The notes: generated by a model from the sequence alone, not told the origin. Shown: positions 39,141 to 47,584, numbered from the stretch's first letter. The stretch is 64,000 nt of DNA from Bog-756 sp963701325 (GCA_963701325.1 OY969604.1:1736001-1800000), one strand, 5' to 3'. Translations and numbers: made by a program.

Positions 39141-40477
39141 GCCTCGTGCCTCCGGAAGAGGGTGATCCGGTCCTCGCCGACCGCGGCTCGCAGGTCGGGG
39201 TCGTCGATGCCGAGACCCTCCTCGGGAGCGAGGCACAGGACGCCGATCTTGCCCTCGTGCAGGTTCCGGTGGACCTGGTAAGCGGCGTCGCCCACGTGCT
39301 CCAGGGTGTGCACGGCCGACAGCGGCGGCAGGATCCTTCCCTCGCAGACCAGCTGGTTGGCGTCCCACGCCTCCCGGTAGTTGGCGAAGTGCGAGCCCTT
39401 GATCGTCTTGAGCTTCATCCAGAGGTGGCGGTTGTCGTACTCGATCATGTACCCCGAGGTCGCCGCGCAGGTCATGATCGTGCCGCCCCGCTTGGCCGCG
39501 AAGACCGACGCACCCATGGTCTGGCGCCCCGGGTGCTCGAAGACGATGTCGACGTCGTCGCCGACCAGGGAGCGGATGTCCTTGCCCAGACGGCGCCACT
39601 CGGACTCGTCCTGGGTGTGCTCGTCCTTCCAGAACCGGTAGCCGGCGGCCTTGCGGTCGATGACCGCCTCGACGCCGAGATCGTGGAGCAGGTCCACCTT
39701 GGCTTGCGAGGAGACCACACCGACCGGGGTGCCGCCCCCGTTGAGGACGTACTGGACCGCGAAGGCGCCGAGTCCGCCCGAGGCTCCCCACACCAGCACG
39801 CTGTCGCCCTGTCTCATCGAGGCGCCGTTCTTCGAGACCAGCATGCGATAGGAGGTCGAGTTGCACAGGGCGTTGACCGCCGCCTCCTCCCAGGTGAGGT
39901 GGGTCGGTTTGGGCATGAGCTGGTTGGCCTTGACCACGGCCAGGTCGGCGAGTCCGCCGAAGTTGGTCTCGAACCCCCAGATCCGCTGGTTGTCGGCCAA
40001 CATCGAGTCGTCGTGGGCGGACGGGCTCTGATCGTCGACGTAGTTGCAGTGCACGGTCACCTTGTCACCTGGCCGCCAATTGCGGACAGCCGAACCGACC
40101 CGGAGCACGACCGCCGATGCATCCGAGCCGACGACGTGGTAGTCGAGCGCGTGACGGGCACCCCAGACGCTCTCCCGACCCAGCCGGTCGAGGAAGCCGA
40201 ACGTGGGCAGCGGCTCGAAGATCGAGGTCCACACGGTGTTGAAGTTGATCGAACTGGCCATCACCGCGACGTATGCCTCGTCGGGCGCGAGCTCGGGCAC
40301 GGCCACCTCACCGACGTGGAGGGACTTCCTCGGGTCCTTGTCCTCGGAGGCGAGGCCGTCGAACATGTCGACCTCGTCGCGGCGCACGAATGCGGCCCGG
40401 TAGGACTCCGGGAAGGGCAGCGCGGCGATCTCCTCGCCGGGCGCTCCGGACAGGATCGCTCCCAGGTGCTCCTGCAT
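39137..40477 (-). CDS. ccr: Crotonyl-CoA carboxylase/reductase
   Basis: A 446-aa MDR-family enzyme that reductively carboxylates crotonyl-CoA to ethylmalonyl-CoA with NADPH, the hallmark step of the ethylmalonyl-CoA pathway. Typical Ccr motifs: SINFNTVWTSIFEP, DYHVVGSDASAVV, VHCNYVDDQSP, WGFETNFGGLADLA and VFEHPGRQTMGASVF. Start ATG at 40477 with TATCCT 8 nt upstream and no Shine-Dalgarno; the frame is open to 40729 but without homology. Divergent from the thiolase gene. Confidence 0.95.
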   Translation of the reverse strand: MQEHLGAILSGAPGEEIAALPFPESYRAAFVRRDEVDMFDGLASEDKDPRKSLHVGEVAVPELAPDEAYVAVMASSINFNTVWTSIFEPLPTFGFLDRLGRESVWGARHALDYHVVGSDASAVVLRVGSAVRNWRPGDKVTVHCNYVDDQSPSAHDDSMLADNQRIWGFETNFGGLADLAVVKANQLMPKPTHLTWEEAAVNALCNSTSYRMLVSKNGASMRQGDSVLVWGASGGLGAFAVQYVLNGGGTPVGVVSSQAKVDLLHDLGVEAVIDRKAAGYRFWKDEHTQDESEWRRLGKDIRSLVGDDVDIVFEHPGRQTMGASVFAAKRGGTIMTCAATSGYMIEYDNRHLWMKLKTIKGSHFANYREAWDANQLVCEGRILPPLSAVHTLEHVGDAAYQVHRNLHEGKIGVLCLAPEEGLGIDDPDLRAAVGEDRITLFRRHEA

Positions 40478-40485
40478 GGGAGGCG

Positions 40486-40491
40486 AGGATA
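40486..40491 (-). promoter_or_regulatory. -10 box for leaderless ccr mRNA
   Basis: TATCCT on the minus strand ends 8 nt before the ATG at 40477. Confidence 0.55.
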
Positions 40492-40628
40492 GTCCGCCGG
40501 TCGGAGGGGCCACCCGGCCACGTCGTGTGGTCCACCGGACCGTGGACGCCGTATCATGGCTGCCTGTCGTCGTGGCGAGCCCTCGGGGGGACGCCGCCTG
40601 AACCGGCCACCAGGCCGTGGAGGTTGTC

Positions 40629-41810
40629 ATGCCAGGATCCGTCATCGTCGCCGGTGCCCGTACCCCGATCGGCAAGCTCTCAGGAGCGCTGGGCGGGTTC
40701 TCCGCCGTCGAGCTGGGAGGATTCGCCATCGCCTCCGCGCTCGAGCGGGCCGGGCTGACCCCCGACCAGGTCGACTACGTGTTCATGGGACAGGTCATCC
40801 TGGCCGGCACCGGCCAGATCACCGCACGCCAGGCGGCCGCCAACGCCGGCATCCCGATGACCGTTCCGGCCACGACGGTCAACAAGGTCTGTCTGTCCGG
40901 GCTCAACACCATCTACCTCGCCGACCTCATGATCAACGCAGGCGAGGCCGAGATCGTGGTCGCCGGCGGGATGGAGTCGATGACCCAGGCCCCCTACCTG
41001 CTGCCCGGCGCACGCGGCGGTTACCGTATCGGCGACGCCACCGTGGTCGACTCGATGATGTACGACGGCCTCTTCTGCGCGTTCGACAAGTGCGCGATGG
41101 GCCTTGCCACCGAGCGCTACAACGGTGCCGACGGCGTCTCGCGCGAGCGGCAGGACGCCTTCAGTGCCCTCTCCCACGAACGGGCCGCGGCGGCCATCAA
41201 GGACGGCAAGTTCGCAGACGAGATCGTCGCGGTCAACGTGCCGCAGCGCAAGGGTGACCCACTGGTGGTCGACACCGACGAGGGCGTCCGCCCGGAGACG
41301 ACAGCCGAATCACTCGGCAAGCTGCGGCCGGCCTTCGACAAGGACGGGACCATCACCGCGGGCAACGCCTCGCAGATCTCCGACGGCGGGGCCGCGGTGA
41401 TCGTCATGTCGCGGGCCAAGGCCGACGAGCTCGGGGTGACCCCCCTCGGCGAGCTGGTCAGCTACGGCCAGGTGGCCGGCCCGAACCCGTCGCTCCTCAA
41501 CCAGCCCGCACACGCGACCTCGGTGGCGCTCGAGAAGGCCGGCCTCACCACCGCGGACATCGACCTGTTCGAGATCAACGAGGCCTTCGCCGCCGTGGGC
41601 ATCGCCTCGGCGGACGACCTCGGGATCGACGGTGACGTCCTCAACGTGAACGGCGGGGCGATCGCCCTCGGCCACCCGGTCGGCATGTCGGGCACCCGTC
41701 TCGCACTCACCGCGCTGCTCGAGCTCAAGCGGCGGGGCGGCGGCACCGCGGCGGTCAGTCTCTGCGGTGGGGGTGGCCAGGGGGACGCGGCGGTGCTGCG
41801 CACGATCTGA
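40629..41810 (+). CDS. Acetyl-CoA acetyltransferase (thiolase)
   Basis: A 393-aa biosynthetic-type thiolase condensing two acetyl-CoA to acetoacetyl-CoA. Nucleophile Cys in TTVNKVCLSGLN (about residue 90), His in GGAIALGHPVGMSGTR and the second Cys in SLCGGGGQGDA. Start ATG at 40629 behind GGAGG; an in-frame GTG at 40617 contains that site and is less likely. TATCAT at 40552-40557 could be its -10. It supplies the first step for the hbd/ccr/ecm series. Confidence 0.95.
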   Translation: MPGSVIVAGARTPIGKLSGALGGFSAVELGGFAIASALERAGLTPDQVDYVFMGQVILAGTGQITARQAAANAGIPMTVPATTVNKVCLSGLNTIYLADLMINAGEAEIVVAGGMESMTQAPYLLPGARGGYRIGDATVVDSMMYDGLFCAFDKCAMGLATERYNGADGVSRERQDAFSALSHERAAAAIKDGKFADEIVAVNVPQRKGDPLVVDTDEGVRPETTAESLGKLRPAFDKDGTITAGNASQISDGGAAVIVMSRAKADELGVTPLGELVSYGQVAGPNPSLLNQPAHATSVALEKAGLTTADIDLFEINEAFAAVGIASADDLGIDGDVLNVNGGAIALGHPVGMSGTRLALTALLELKRRGGGTAAVSLCGGGGQGDAAVLRTI

Positions 41811-41829
41811 CCCGGGTCGGGTAGGCGGT

Positions 41830-41844
41830 ACGCCCGAGGGGCGT
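41830..41844. terminator. Short hairpin between convergent thiolase and sixA
   Basis: ACGCCC and GGGCGT form a 6-bp stem with a 3-nt loop, about 20 nt after the thiolase stop and touching the sixA stop. Weak, no T-run. Confidence 0.3.
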
Positions 41845-42452
41845 CAGTAGGGCGGGGCGAACAGGCCGACAAGCGTGCCACAGCCGTTGTCGACGTCCTC
41901 CCACGAGTCCACGTCGAGCGCCACCACCCCGAGCGCGCAGGTCGGGAACCCGGCCTCCTCGAGGCGGTCGCGGCCCAGTCGCCCAACGGCCGCCCCCGAC
42001 CGGTCGTCCCCCTCCGGATCGAGGAGCTCCCAGGCGAGCCGGTACATCGTCGGGTTGTGGCCGACGATGAGGGCCGACCGCACCCCGTCGTCGAACTCGC
42101 GTACGTAGCCGAGCACGGTCTCGGTGCCCGCGTCGTAGAGGGAGCGGAACGAGTCGAGGGGGACCCGGTCGCCCAGCTCGCCGATGACCAGGTCGGCCGT
42201 CTGGCGGGTCCGCACCGCGGACGAGCAGACGGCAAGGTCGGGCCGGCGCGCCCCGGGGACACCGAGGGGCGGGTCCTCGCCGGCCAGACGCTTTCCCAAG
42301 GCCGTCGCGTCGCGCCGGCCACGGGCGGTCAGCGGACGCTCGCGATCACCACCACCCCGGGGTGCATCGGACGCCGCCTTCCCGTGTCTCAGGAGCCACA
42401 GGAGCCGGAGGTGCCCTTCCGGGTGGCTCGCCATCCCCTCATCGTGCCCCAC
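41844..42452 (-). CDS. SixA-type histidine phosphatase
   Basis: A 202-aa histidine-phosphatase-superfamily protein. The catalytic RHG is in LWLLRHGKAASD (about residue 22), the second Arg in SSAVRTRQTA and the second His in LIVGHNPTMYRL. The SixA type removes phosphate from phosphohistidine or small molecules. Starts at 42452 and 42434 are both plausible. Upstream of it on the same strand are recR and dnaX. Confidence 0.88.
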   Translation of the reverse strand: MGHDEGMASHPEGHLRLLWLLRHGKAASDAPRGGGDRERPLTARGRRDATALGKRLAGEDPPLGVPGARRPDLAVCSSAVRTRQTADLVIGELGDRVPLDSFRSLYDAGTETVLGYVREFDDGVRSALIVGHNPTMYRLAWELLDPEGDDRSGAAVGRLGRDRLEEAGFPTCALGVVALDVDSWEDVDNGCGTLVGLFAPPY

Positions 42453-42492
42453 CCGGCCGGTCCGGTGCCCGTCCGGCCGAGGGACCGGACCG

Positions 42493-43098
42493 TCAGGCGT
42501 CCACCTCGCGGCGTCCCTCGAGTGCGCGCCCGAGGGTCAGCTCGTCGGCGTACTCGAGGTCGCCCCCGACCGGCAGGCCGCTGGCGATACGGGTCACCGA
42601 CAGGCCCATCGGCTTGAGTAGCCGGGCGAGGTACATGGCAGTGGCCTCGCCCTCGAGATTGGGATTGGTGCAGAGGATGACCTCGGTGATGCCCTCGGTC
42701 TCGACGCGCCCGAGCAGCTCGCGCACCCGGAGCTGGTCGGGACCGATGCCCTCGATCGGGTTGAGCGCTCCCTGGAGGACGTGGTACGTCCCCGAGAACT
42801 CGCCGGTCTTCTCGACCGAGACGATGTCCCGGGGGTCCTCGACCACACAGACCGAGGAGCCGTCACGGCGGTCGTCGAGACAGATCGCGCACAGCCCGCC
42901 CTCGGCCACGTTGAAGCAGCGGGTGCACAGGGTGATCCGCTCCTTGACCGCGATGATGGCCTCCGCGAGGCGCAGTGCGTCCTCGGGGGCCACCTTGAGC
43001 AGGTGGAAGGTGATCCGCTGCGCGGACTTGGGGCCGACGCCGGGCAGGCGGCCCAACTCGTCGATGAGGGCCTGCAGCGGCCCGGAGAAGATGGCCAC
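42493..43098 (-). CDS. recR: Recombination mediator RecR
   Basis: A 201-aa RecR acting with RecO/RecF to load RecA. Helix-hairpin-helix LPGVGPKSAQRI (residues 18-29), zinc finger CTRCFNVAEGGLCAIC (58-73) and a Toprim domain (VVEDPRDI onward). GTG start at 43098 directly abuts the dnaX stop (TAGGTG), with GGAGGTGGAG upstream, so it is coupled to dnaX as in many bacteria. Confidence 0.97.
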   Translation of the reverse strand: MAIFSGPLQALIDELGRLPGVGPKSAQRITFHLLKVAPEDALRLAEAIIAVKERITLCTRCFNVAEGGLCAICLDDRRDGSSVCVVEDPRDIVSVEKTGEFSGTYHVLQGALNPIEGIGPDQLRVRELLGRVETEGITEVILCTNPNLEGEATAMYLARLLKPMGLSVTRIASGLPVGGDLEYADELTLGRALEGRREVDA

Positions 43099-44994
43099 CT
43101 ACTCCACCTCCTCTGCGCCGGGGAACGCCTGGAGGACCCGCGCCTCGGCCGAGTTGTCGAACTCGGCCACCTCGGTGCCGGCATCGTCGAACGCCGAGAG
43201 GTCGTGCTCGTCGGGGTCGGGCTCCGGGGCCGGCGCGGCAACGACGGCAGGGGTCCGCGCCGCCGTTCGTCCCGCAGATCGTGCGGGTGTGTCGACAAGT
43301 GCACCCGGATCCGGGCCCGACGGTCTGCCGACGGCGCCGTCGGGCTCACCGGCTGCGGCGTCCACGACCAGCTCCAGCCCGACCGGACGGCCGAAGCACT
43401 CGCCGAGGGCTGCCTCCACCTCGTCCTTCATCTCCGCGCACCGGCTGCAGTGGGTCTCGTTGGGCAGACCGAACCGGGCCCGTTCTCCCTCCACCCCGAC
43501 GAACCGGCCGGCCTGGTAGAGGGCCTTGGCCTTCGGACGGAGCCGCCCGATCACCTGATCCCCCCAGGCCTGTACGAGCTGGTCACGGGTAGGGAACGCA
43601 GCCGCCACGTCCGCGGACCTGCGGTCGAGGGGCACGGCCGGGGCCTCAGCCTGAGGCGGCTCCCCCACGGGCGGCTCCGCAGTGGGCGGATCCGCAGTGG
43701 ACGGCTCTGCAGTGGACGCCTGGGTCGGCACCGGCTGCTGAGGCGGCTCGGCCGGAGACGACGCCTGCCTCCGTACCGCACCGAGGGTCTTGCGCGGCCC
43801 GACCGGCCCCGCCTCGGCCGACTCCGCCGGACGCGCGGGGGACGGCTGCGGCGTGGACCGCACCTCCCCGGTCACCGCCCGGTCGGATTCGAGCCGCTCG
43901 ATGCGGGCCAACAGGGCTGCGGGCGAGTCGTCTGCCTCGGGGTGGGCGAGTCTGACCAGCGCAACCTCGAGGGTGACCCTCGGATCGGGAGCGTCCCGCA
44001 TGGCCACCTGGGCCAGGCCGAGCAGCTCCATGGCCTGGACGAGGGCGGCAAGGCCTACCCGTGACGCCTGGGCGGCCAGCGCATCGCGTTCCGCGCCCGA
44101 CACGGTGACCAGCTCCGGAGCAACGATGGCCAGGAACCCCTGACGCAGATGGTCGACCAGGTCGACGGCGAGTTGCTGGGGACTGAAGCCGACCCCGGTG
44201 AGGCGGGCGACGGCGACCAGCGCCCGACCCACGTCGCGCTCGGCGAGGCCCTCGACCACCTCGTCCAGCTCGGGCAGGTCGTCGTCGACGGCGTCGGACG
44301 CCACCACCTGGTCGAGCACCGAAAGGGCGTCCCGGGCCGATCCCCGACCGCGGCGGACCGCCAGGTCGAGCGCGTCATCGCCGACCTCGAGGTGCGCGTC
44401 GCGCCGGACCTGGGAGAGGAGCTCGGTCAGGGTGTCCGGACCAAGGAGGTGGAACTCGTAGTGCTGGGTGCGGCTGCGGATCGTGGGCAGGACCTTTTGC
44501 TGATCGGTCGTGGCCAGCACGAAGACGACGTGGGGCGGCGGCTCCTCGAGGGTCTTCAACAGCGCGTTGGAGGCGGCGTTGGAGAGCATGTGGACCTCGT
44601 CGACGATGTAGACCTTCTGCCGGCCGGGAGAGCCGAGCGCGGCCCGCGAGACCAGGTCCCGCATGGCATCGACGCCGTTGTTGGAAGCGGCGTCGAGCTC
44701 ATGGACATCGAGCGAGGTCCCGCGGGCGATCTCGACACAGGGCCCGCACACCCCGCACGGCTCGCCGTCGTGGAGGTCGGTGCAGTTGAGCGCTTTTGCC
44801 AGGATGCGGGCGGTCGAGGTCTTGCCGGTCCCACGGGGCCCACTGAACAGGTAGGCGTGGGCCACCCGGCCGTCGCGCACCGCGTTGCGCAGGGCCAGGA
44901 CGACATGATCCTGGCCGCGGACCTCGGCGAAGGTCGACGGACGGAACCGTCGGTAGAGGGACTGGTACGGAAGGTCCTCGGAACCGTCGGCCAC
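43099..44994 (-). CDS. dnaX: DNA polymerase III gamma/tau subunit
   Basis: A 631-aa clamp-loader ATPase. Walker A GPRGTGKTSTA near residue 45, a four-Cys zinc site around CTDLHDGEPCGVCGPC, Walker B VYIVDEVHMLS, and sensor region SRTQHYEF. A Pro/Ala-rich linker and a C-terminal tau-like domain follow (about 360-631). Start GTG at 44994, with TAGGCT 8 nt upstream; the frame is open to 45348 but passes through the SRP RNA. Forms an operon with recR. Confidence 0.96.
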   Translation of the reverse strand: MADGSEDLPYQSLYRRFRPSTFAEVRGQDHVVLALRNAVRDGRVAHAYLFSGPRGTGKTSTARILAKALNCTDLHDGEPCGVCGPCVEIARGTSLDVHELDAASNNGVDAMRDLVSRAALGSPGRQKVYIVDEVHMLSNAASNALLKTLEEPPPHVVFVLATTDQQKVLPTIRSRTQHYEFHLLGPDTLTELLSQVRRDAHLEVGDDALDLAVRRGRGSARDALSVLDQVVASDAVDDDLPELDEVVEGLAERDVGRALVAVARLTGVGFSPQQLAVDLVDHLRQGFLAIVAPELVTVSGAERDALAAQASRVGLAALVQAMELLGLAQVAMRDAPDPRVTLEVALVRLAHPEADDSPAALLARIERLESDRAVTGEVRSTPQPSPARPAESAEAGPVGPRKTLGAVRRQASSPAEPPQQPVPTQASTAEPSTADPPTAEPPVGEPPQAEAPAVPLDRRSADVAAAFPTRDQLVQAWGDQVIGRLRPKAKALYQAGRFVGVEGERARFGLPNETHCSRCAEMKDEVEAALGECFGRPVGLELVVDAAAGEPDGAVGRPSGPDPGALVDTPARSAGRTAARTPAVVAAPAPEPDPDEHDLSAFDDAGTEVAEFDNSAEARVLQAFPGAEEVE

Positions 44995-45002
44995 GTCGTG
45001 GG

Positions 45003-45008
45003 AGCCTA
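45003..45008 (-). promoter_or_regulatory. -10 box for leaderless dnaX mRNA
   Basis: TAGGCT on the minus strand ends 8 nt before the GTG at 44994. Confidence 0.45.
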
Positions 45009-45078
45009 CCGGTCGTCGGACCGGGGGCTCCCCGGGGAGCCGGGCAACGCGGGGATTCCCCCATCCTCCCCGGCAGTC

Positions 45079-45190
45079 GGTGCGACGGCCAGGTTGACTG
45101 CGGCACACGACCGAACCCGCTGAGAGCTGCTGCCTTCCGACCCTGACTCGATTCACAGGAGGACGTTGCGCAGGACCCAGCCGTCGCACC
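45079..45190 (-). ncRNA. ffs: Signal recognition particle RNA (4.5S type)
   Basis: The conserved Ffh-binding core GGAAGGCAGCAGC lies in the middle of this strand. GGTGCGACGG at the 5' end and CCGTCGCACC at the 3' end form a perfect 10-bp closing stem, giving a 112-nt rod. The position beside dnaX/recR is common in actinobacteria. Confidence 0.9.
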
Positions 45191-45318
45191 CACTTCCGGG
45201 AAGACCGCGATCGTATCGCCCTTTCTGTCGTGGTCCGGGCCCGGCCGGCCCCGGCAAGGTGGCGGAGTAGCCTTTCGGGACCGTGGACGCCCGGGGTACT
45301 CCGGAAGGTCCCAATTCC

Positions 45319-45406
45319 GGAGGCGTGCGAGAGCGGCCGAATCGGCACGATTGGAAATCGTGTGTGGGGAAACTCACCGTGGGTTCAAATCCCACCGCCT
45401 CCGCCA
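45319..45406 (+). tRNA. trnS: tRNA-Ser (GGA anticodon), CCA encoded
   Basis: A class II tRNA: acceptor GGAGGCG pairs with CGCCTCC, the anticodon loop is TTGGAAA, there is a long variable arm, and the T-arm is GGTTCAAATCC. CCA is encoded at 45404-45406, and its final A is also the A of an ATG in the tadA frame. Confidence 0.96.
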
Positions 45407-45459
45407 TGAGAGCAGCCGGCACTTCGCCGATCCCCGCGGGAGCCGCCGGCGCGGATTCG

Positions 45460-45912
45460 ATGTCCGACGAGACGGCCATGGCACTCGCCATCCACGAGGC
45501 CGCATCGGCGATCGCCCACGGAGACGTGCCGGTCGGGGCGGTCGCCCTCCTCGGGGACCGGGTGGTCGCGATCCGCCACAACGAACGCGAGCTGCAGCGC
45601 GATCCGACGGCCCACGCGGAGATCCTGGTCCTCTCGGACACGGCGGCAGTGCTCGGGACCTGGCGGCTCTCCGAGGTGACCCTGGTGGTCACGCTCGAGC
45701 CGTGCGCGATGTGCGCAGGTGCCCTGGTCGCAGCCAGAGTGGGCCGACTCGTCTTCGGAGCCACCGACCCGAAGGGCGGGGCGTGCGGCTCCCTCTACAA
45801 CCTCTGCGCCGACCCCCGCCTCAACCACGAGCTCCCGGTCACCGCTGGGGTCCGGGCCGACGAGGCGGCTGCCCTGTTGTCGGGGTTCTTCGCCGCACGA
45901 CGCGACACCTGA
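45460..45912 (+). CDS. tadA: tRNA-specific adenosine deaminase
   Basis: A 150-aa zinc deaminase that converts A34 to inosine in tRNA-Arg. Zinc motifs DPTAHAEIL (His and catalytic Glu) and EPCAMCAGAL (two Cys) are intact, followed by ATDPKGGACGSLYNLCAD. I use the ATG at 45460. An in-frame ATG at 45406 overlaps the CCA end of tRNA-Ser and adds 18 poorly conserved residues. Probably transcribed with the tRNA. Confidence 0.94.
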   Translation: MSDETAMALAIHEAASAIAHGDVPVGAVALLGDRVVAIRHNERELQRDPTAHAEILVLSDTAAVLGTWRLSEVTLVVTLEPCAMCAGALVAARVGRLVFGATDPKGGACGSLYNLCADPRLNHELPVTAGVRADEAAALLSGFFAARRDT

Positions 45913-45934
45913 CGCTACGCCGGCAACGACGGGG

Positions 45935-45955
45935 CTGAGCCGTGCAGCGGCTCAG
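45935..45955. terminator. Bidirectional hairpin between tadA and the Clp_N gene
   Basis: CTGAGCCG and CGGCTCAG form a perfect 8-bp stem with a 5-nt loop between convergent genes, overlapping the stop of the Clp_N gene. Confidence 0.55.
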
Positions 45956-46998
45956 CTGACCGGCGGGCAAGGCACGCCCGCCAGCCCCACCAGCTCGCAG
46001 AAGGTGGAGCGGGCCATCTTCCATGTGCCGTCGACGATGATCGCATCGCCGCGGCGATTGGGGAGCACCGATGCGCCGTCCACCGCGATCGAGAACCAGA
46101 CTGCGGCGTGGGTGGCGTCGATGAAGGAGATCTCATCGACCATGTAGACGACCTCGGCCGTCCCGGGGGATCGGAGACGCTCCCTGGCCGCCCGCAGCGT
46201 CGGACCGAGGATCTCACCCCCCTCGACCGTCGGCACCGACCGGCCGTCCTCGCTCTCCGTCCCGCTGGCGGCGAAGGCGGTCGTGATCGCGGCGCGGGCC
46301 GCGTCGGCATCCTCCGGCGGAGGACCAGTGGCCGCAACGTGGCGGATCTGGTGGGTGACCGACCGCCAGGCCTGCCGGGGGTTCGTCTGCTCGAGCCGTC
46401 GCGACCATCGGCGGATGCACCGCTCGCAGATGAAGGCGTCGGTACCGGAGACGAGCTGACCCGACTGGGGTGGTGCTCTCCCGCAGAACGAACAGGACAC
46501 GATCCGACCCTCCGGCGTCCCCGTCTCGGGGGCGGGACGGGCGACCTCGGCGACGGCACCTTCGTCACCGGTGAGCAGCCCCATGACCTGTCGGCGGACC
46601 CGCGAGAGATCCGCCCCGAGACCGACCAGCACCTGGGCGGCGACCCCTTCGCCCTCCTGGACGATGCCGAGGAGCATGTGCTCGGGGCCGATGTAGGTGT
46701 GGCCTTGCTCGAGAGCGGCACGCAGCGAGAGCTCGAGGACCTTCTTCGACCGTGGCGTGAAGGGAGGAGAACCGGTCGGGGCGGTCCCCGTGAGCCCGAT
46801 GGTCTCCTCGACCCGCAGCCGGACGTCCAACAGGGTGATGTCGAGGTTCCGGAGGGCGGCCGCGGCGACGCCGTCCTCCTCCCGGATCAGTCCGAGCAGC
46901 AGGTGCTCGGTACCGATGAAGCCGTGGCTGAGCAGCCGGGCCTCATCCTGGGCCAGGACGAGCACCCGACGCGCCCGGTCGGTGAAGCGCTCGAACAC
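45952..46998 (-). CDS. Clp_N repeats fused to a ClpX-type zinc finger and an orphan C-terminal domain
   Basis: A 348-aa protein without an ATPase. Residues 1-145 are two Clp_N repeats as in ClpC (MFERFTDRARRVLVLAQDEA, then EHMLLGIVQEGEGVAAQVL). Residues 167-196 are a C4 zinc-binding domain as in ClpX (C169, C172, C191, C194). Residues 275-348 form a small domain I cannot place firmly; VDEISFIDATHAAVWFSIAV and GTWKMARSTFCEL suggest an NTF2-like fold. Both first modules bind substrates or adaptors in Clp machines, so an adaptor or decoy role is likely. Start GTG at 46998, AAGGCT 6 nt upstream. Monocistronic. Confidence 0.8.
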   Translation of the reverse strand: MFERFTDRARRVLVLAQDEARLLSHGFIGTEHLLLGLIREEDGVAAAALRNLDITLLDVRLRVEETIGLTGTAPTGSPPFTPRSKKVLELSLRAALEQGHTYIGPEHMLLGIVQEGEGVAAQVLVGLGADLSRVRRQVMGLLTGDEGAVAEVARPAPETGTPEGRIVSCSFCGRAPPQSGQLVSGTDAFICERCIRRWSRRLEQTNPRQAWRSVTHQIRHVAATGPPPEDADAARAAITTAFAASGTESEDGRSVPTVEGGEILGPTLRAARERLRSPGTAEVVYMVDEISFIDATHAAVWFSIAVDGASVLPNRRGDAIIVDGTWKMARSTFCELVGLAGVPCPPVS

Positions 46999-47105
46999 CC
47001 CGTCAGCCTTGCACGTCCGGGTGCTGATCGCCGAGCGGAACGGCCGACCGCCGGGCCCGGCGATTCGGGTCGTTGGTCGCGCCCAGCCCCTCCGACTCCA
47101 CCCGT

Positions 47106-47567
47106 CTATCCGACCAGTTTGGCGACCTGACCGACGAGGGCGGAGTTGAGCTTGGTGAGAGATCGGCCGAGCGTGAGCTTCTCGGTTTCGCTCCAGTCGT
47201 CGAACATCTCGAGCAGGACCCGCCGACGTTCCTGCTCGACACGACGCATGGTCTGTCTGCCCGTCGCGGTGATCGCCAGATGTGACGACCTCCCGTCTGC
47301 AGCATTGGGGCGACGTTCGACGAATCCGCCTGCGACCAGGACGGTCGCTTGGCGGGTGACGGTGGACGCGTCGAGGCCCAGTGCCGTCGCCAGGACCGTC
47401 GTCGGTACCGGCCCCATCCGCTCGAGCGTTCGCAGTACGAGGTAGCCGGCTCGATCGATCTGGGCGTACAACGAGCTCCGGCGTCCGAGCGTCTCGAGGT
47501 GGCGCACCAGCGTCAGGAGCTCGATCTCGACGGTCCCGATGGTTCCCCGGTCAGAATCCAGGCTCAC
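47106..47567 (-). CDS. MarR-family transcriptional regulator
   Basis: A 153-aa winged-helix regulator: the recognition-helix region LATALGLDASTVTRQATVLV is followed by the wing ERRPNAADGRSSHLAITATG, with dimerisation helices at both ends. GTG start at 47567 with GGGGAG 6 nt upstream; the frame is open to 47975 but unlike the family. It faces the Usp gene across a perfect palindrome, so control of both genes is likely. The start overlaps the stop of a tiny upstream ORF. Confidence 0.9.
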   Translation of the reverse strand: MSLDSDRGTIGTVEIELLTLVRHLETLGRRSSLYAQIDRAGYLVLRTLERMGPVPTTVLATALGLDASTVTRQATVLVAGGFVERRPNAADGRSSHLAITATGRQTMRRVEQERRRVLLEMFDDWSETEKLTLGRSLTKLNSALVGQVAKLVG

Positions 47568-47584
47568 GAACGCTCCCCGATCAC
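47564..47584 (-). CDS. Candidate leader peptide coupled to MarR gene
   Basis: Six codons from GTG (47584) plus a TGA that overlaps the MarR start (GTGA). TATTGT (47593-47598) ends 8 nt before the GTG, so the mini-ORF could be the leaderless first cistron. A GTG one codon earlier is also possible. Too short to judge by coding statistics. Confidence 0.35.
   Translation of the reverse strand: MIGERS

Noticed and set aside
44995..45348. Extension of dnaX upstream to 45348
   Set aside because: It would run through the SRP RNA gene, lacks homology and ignores the start with a promoter box at 44994.
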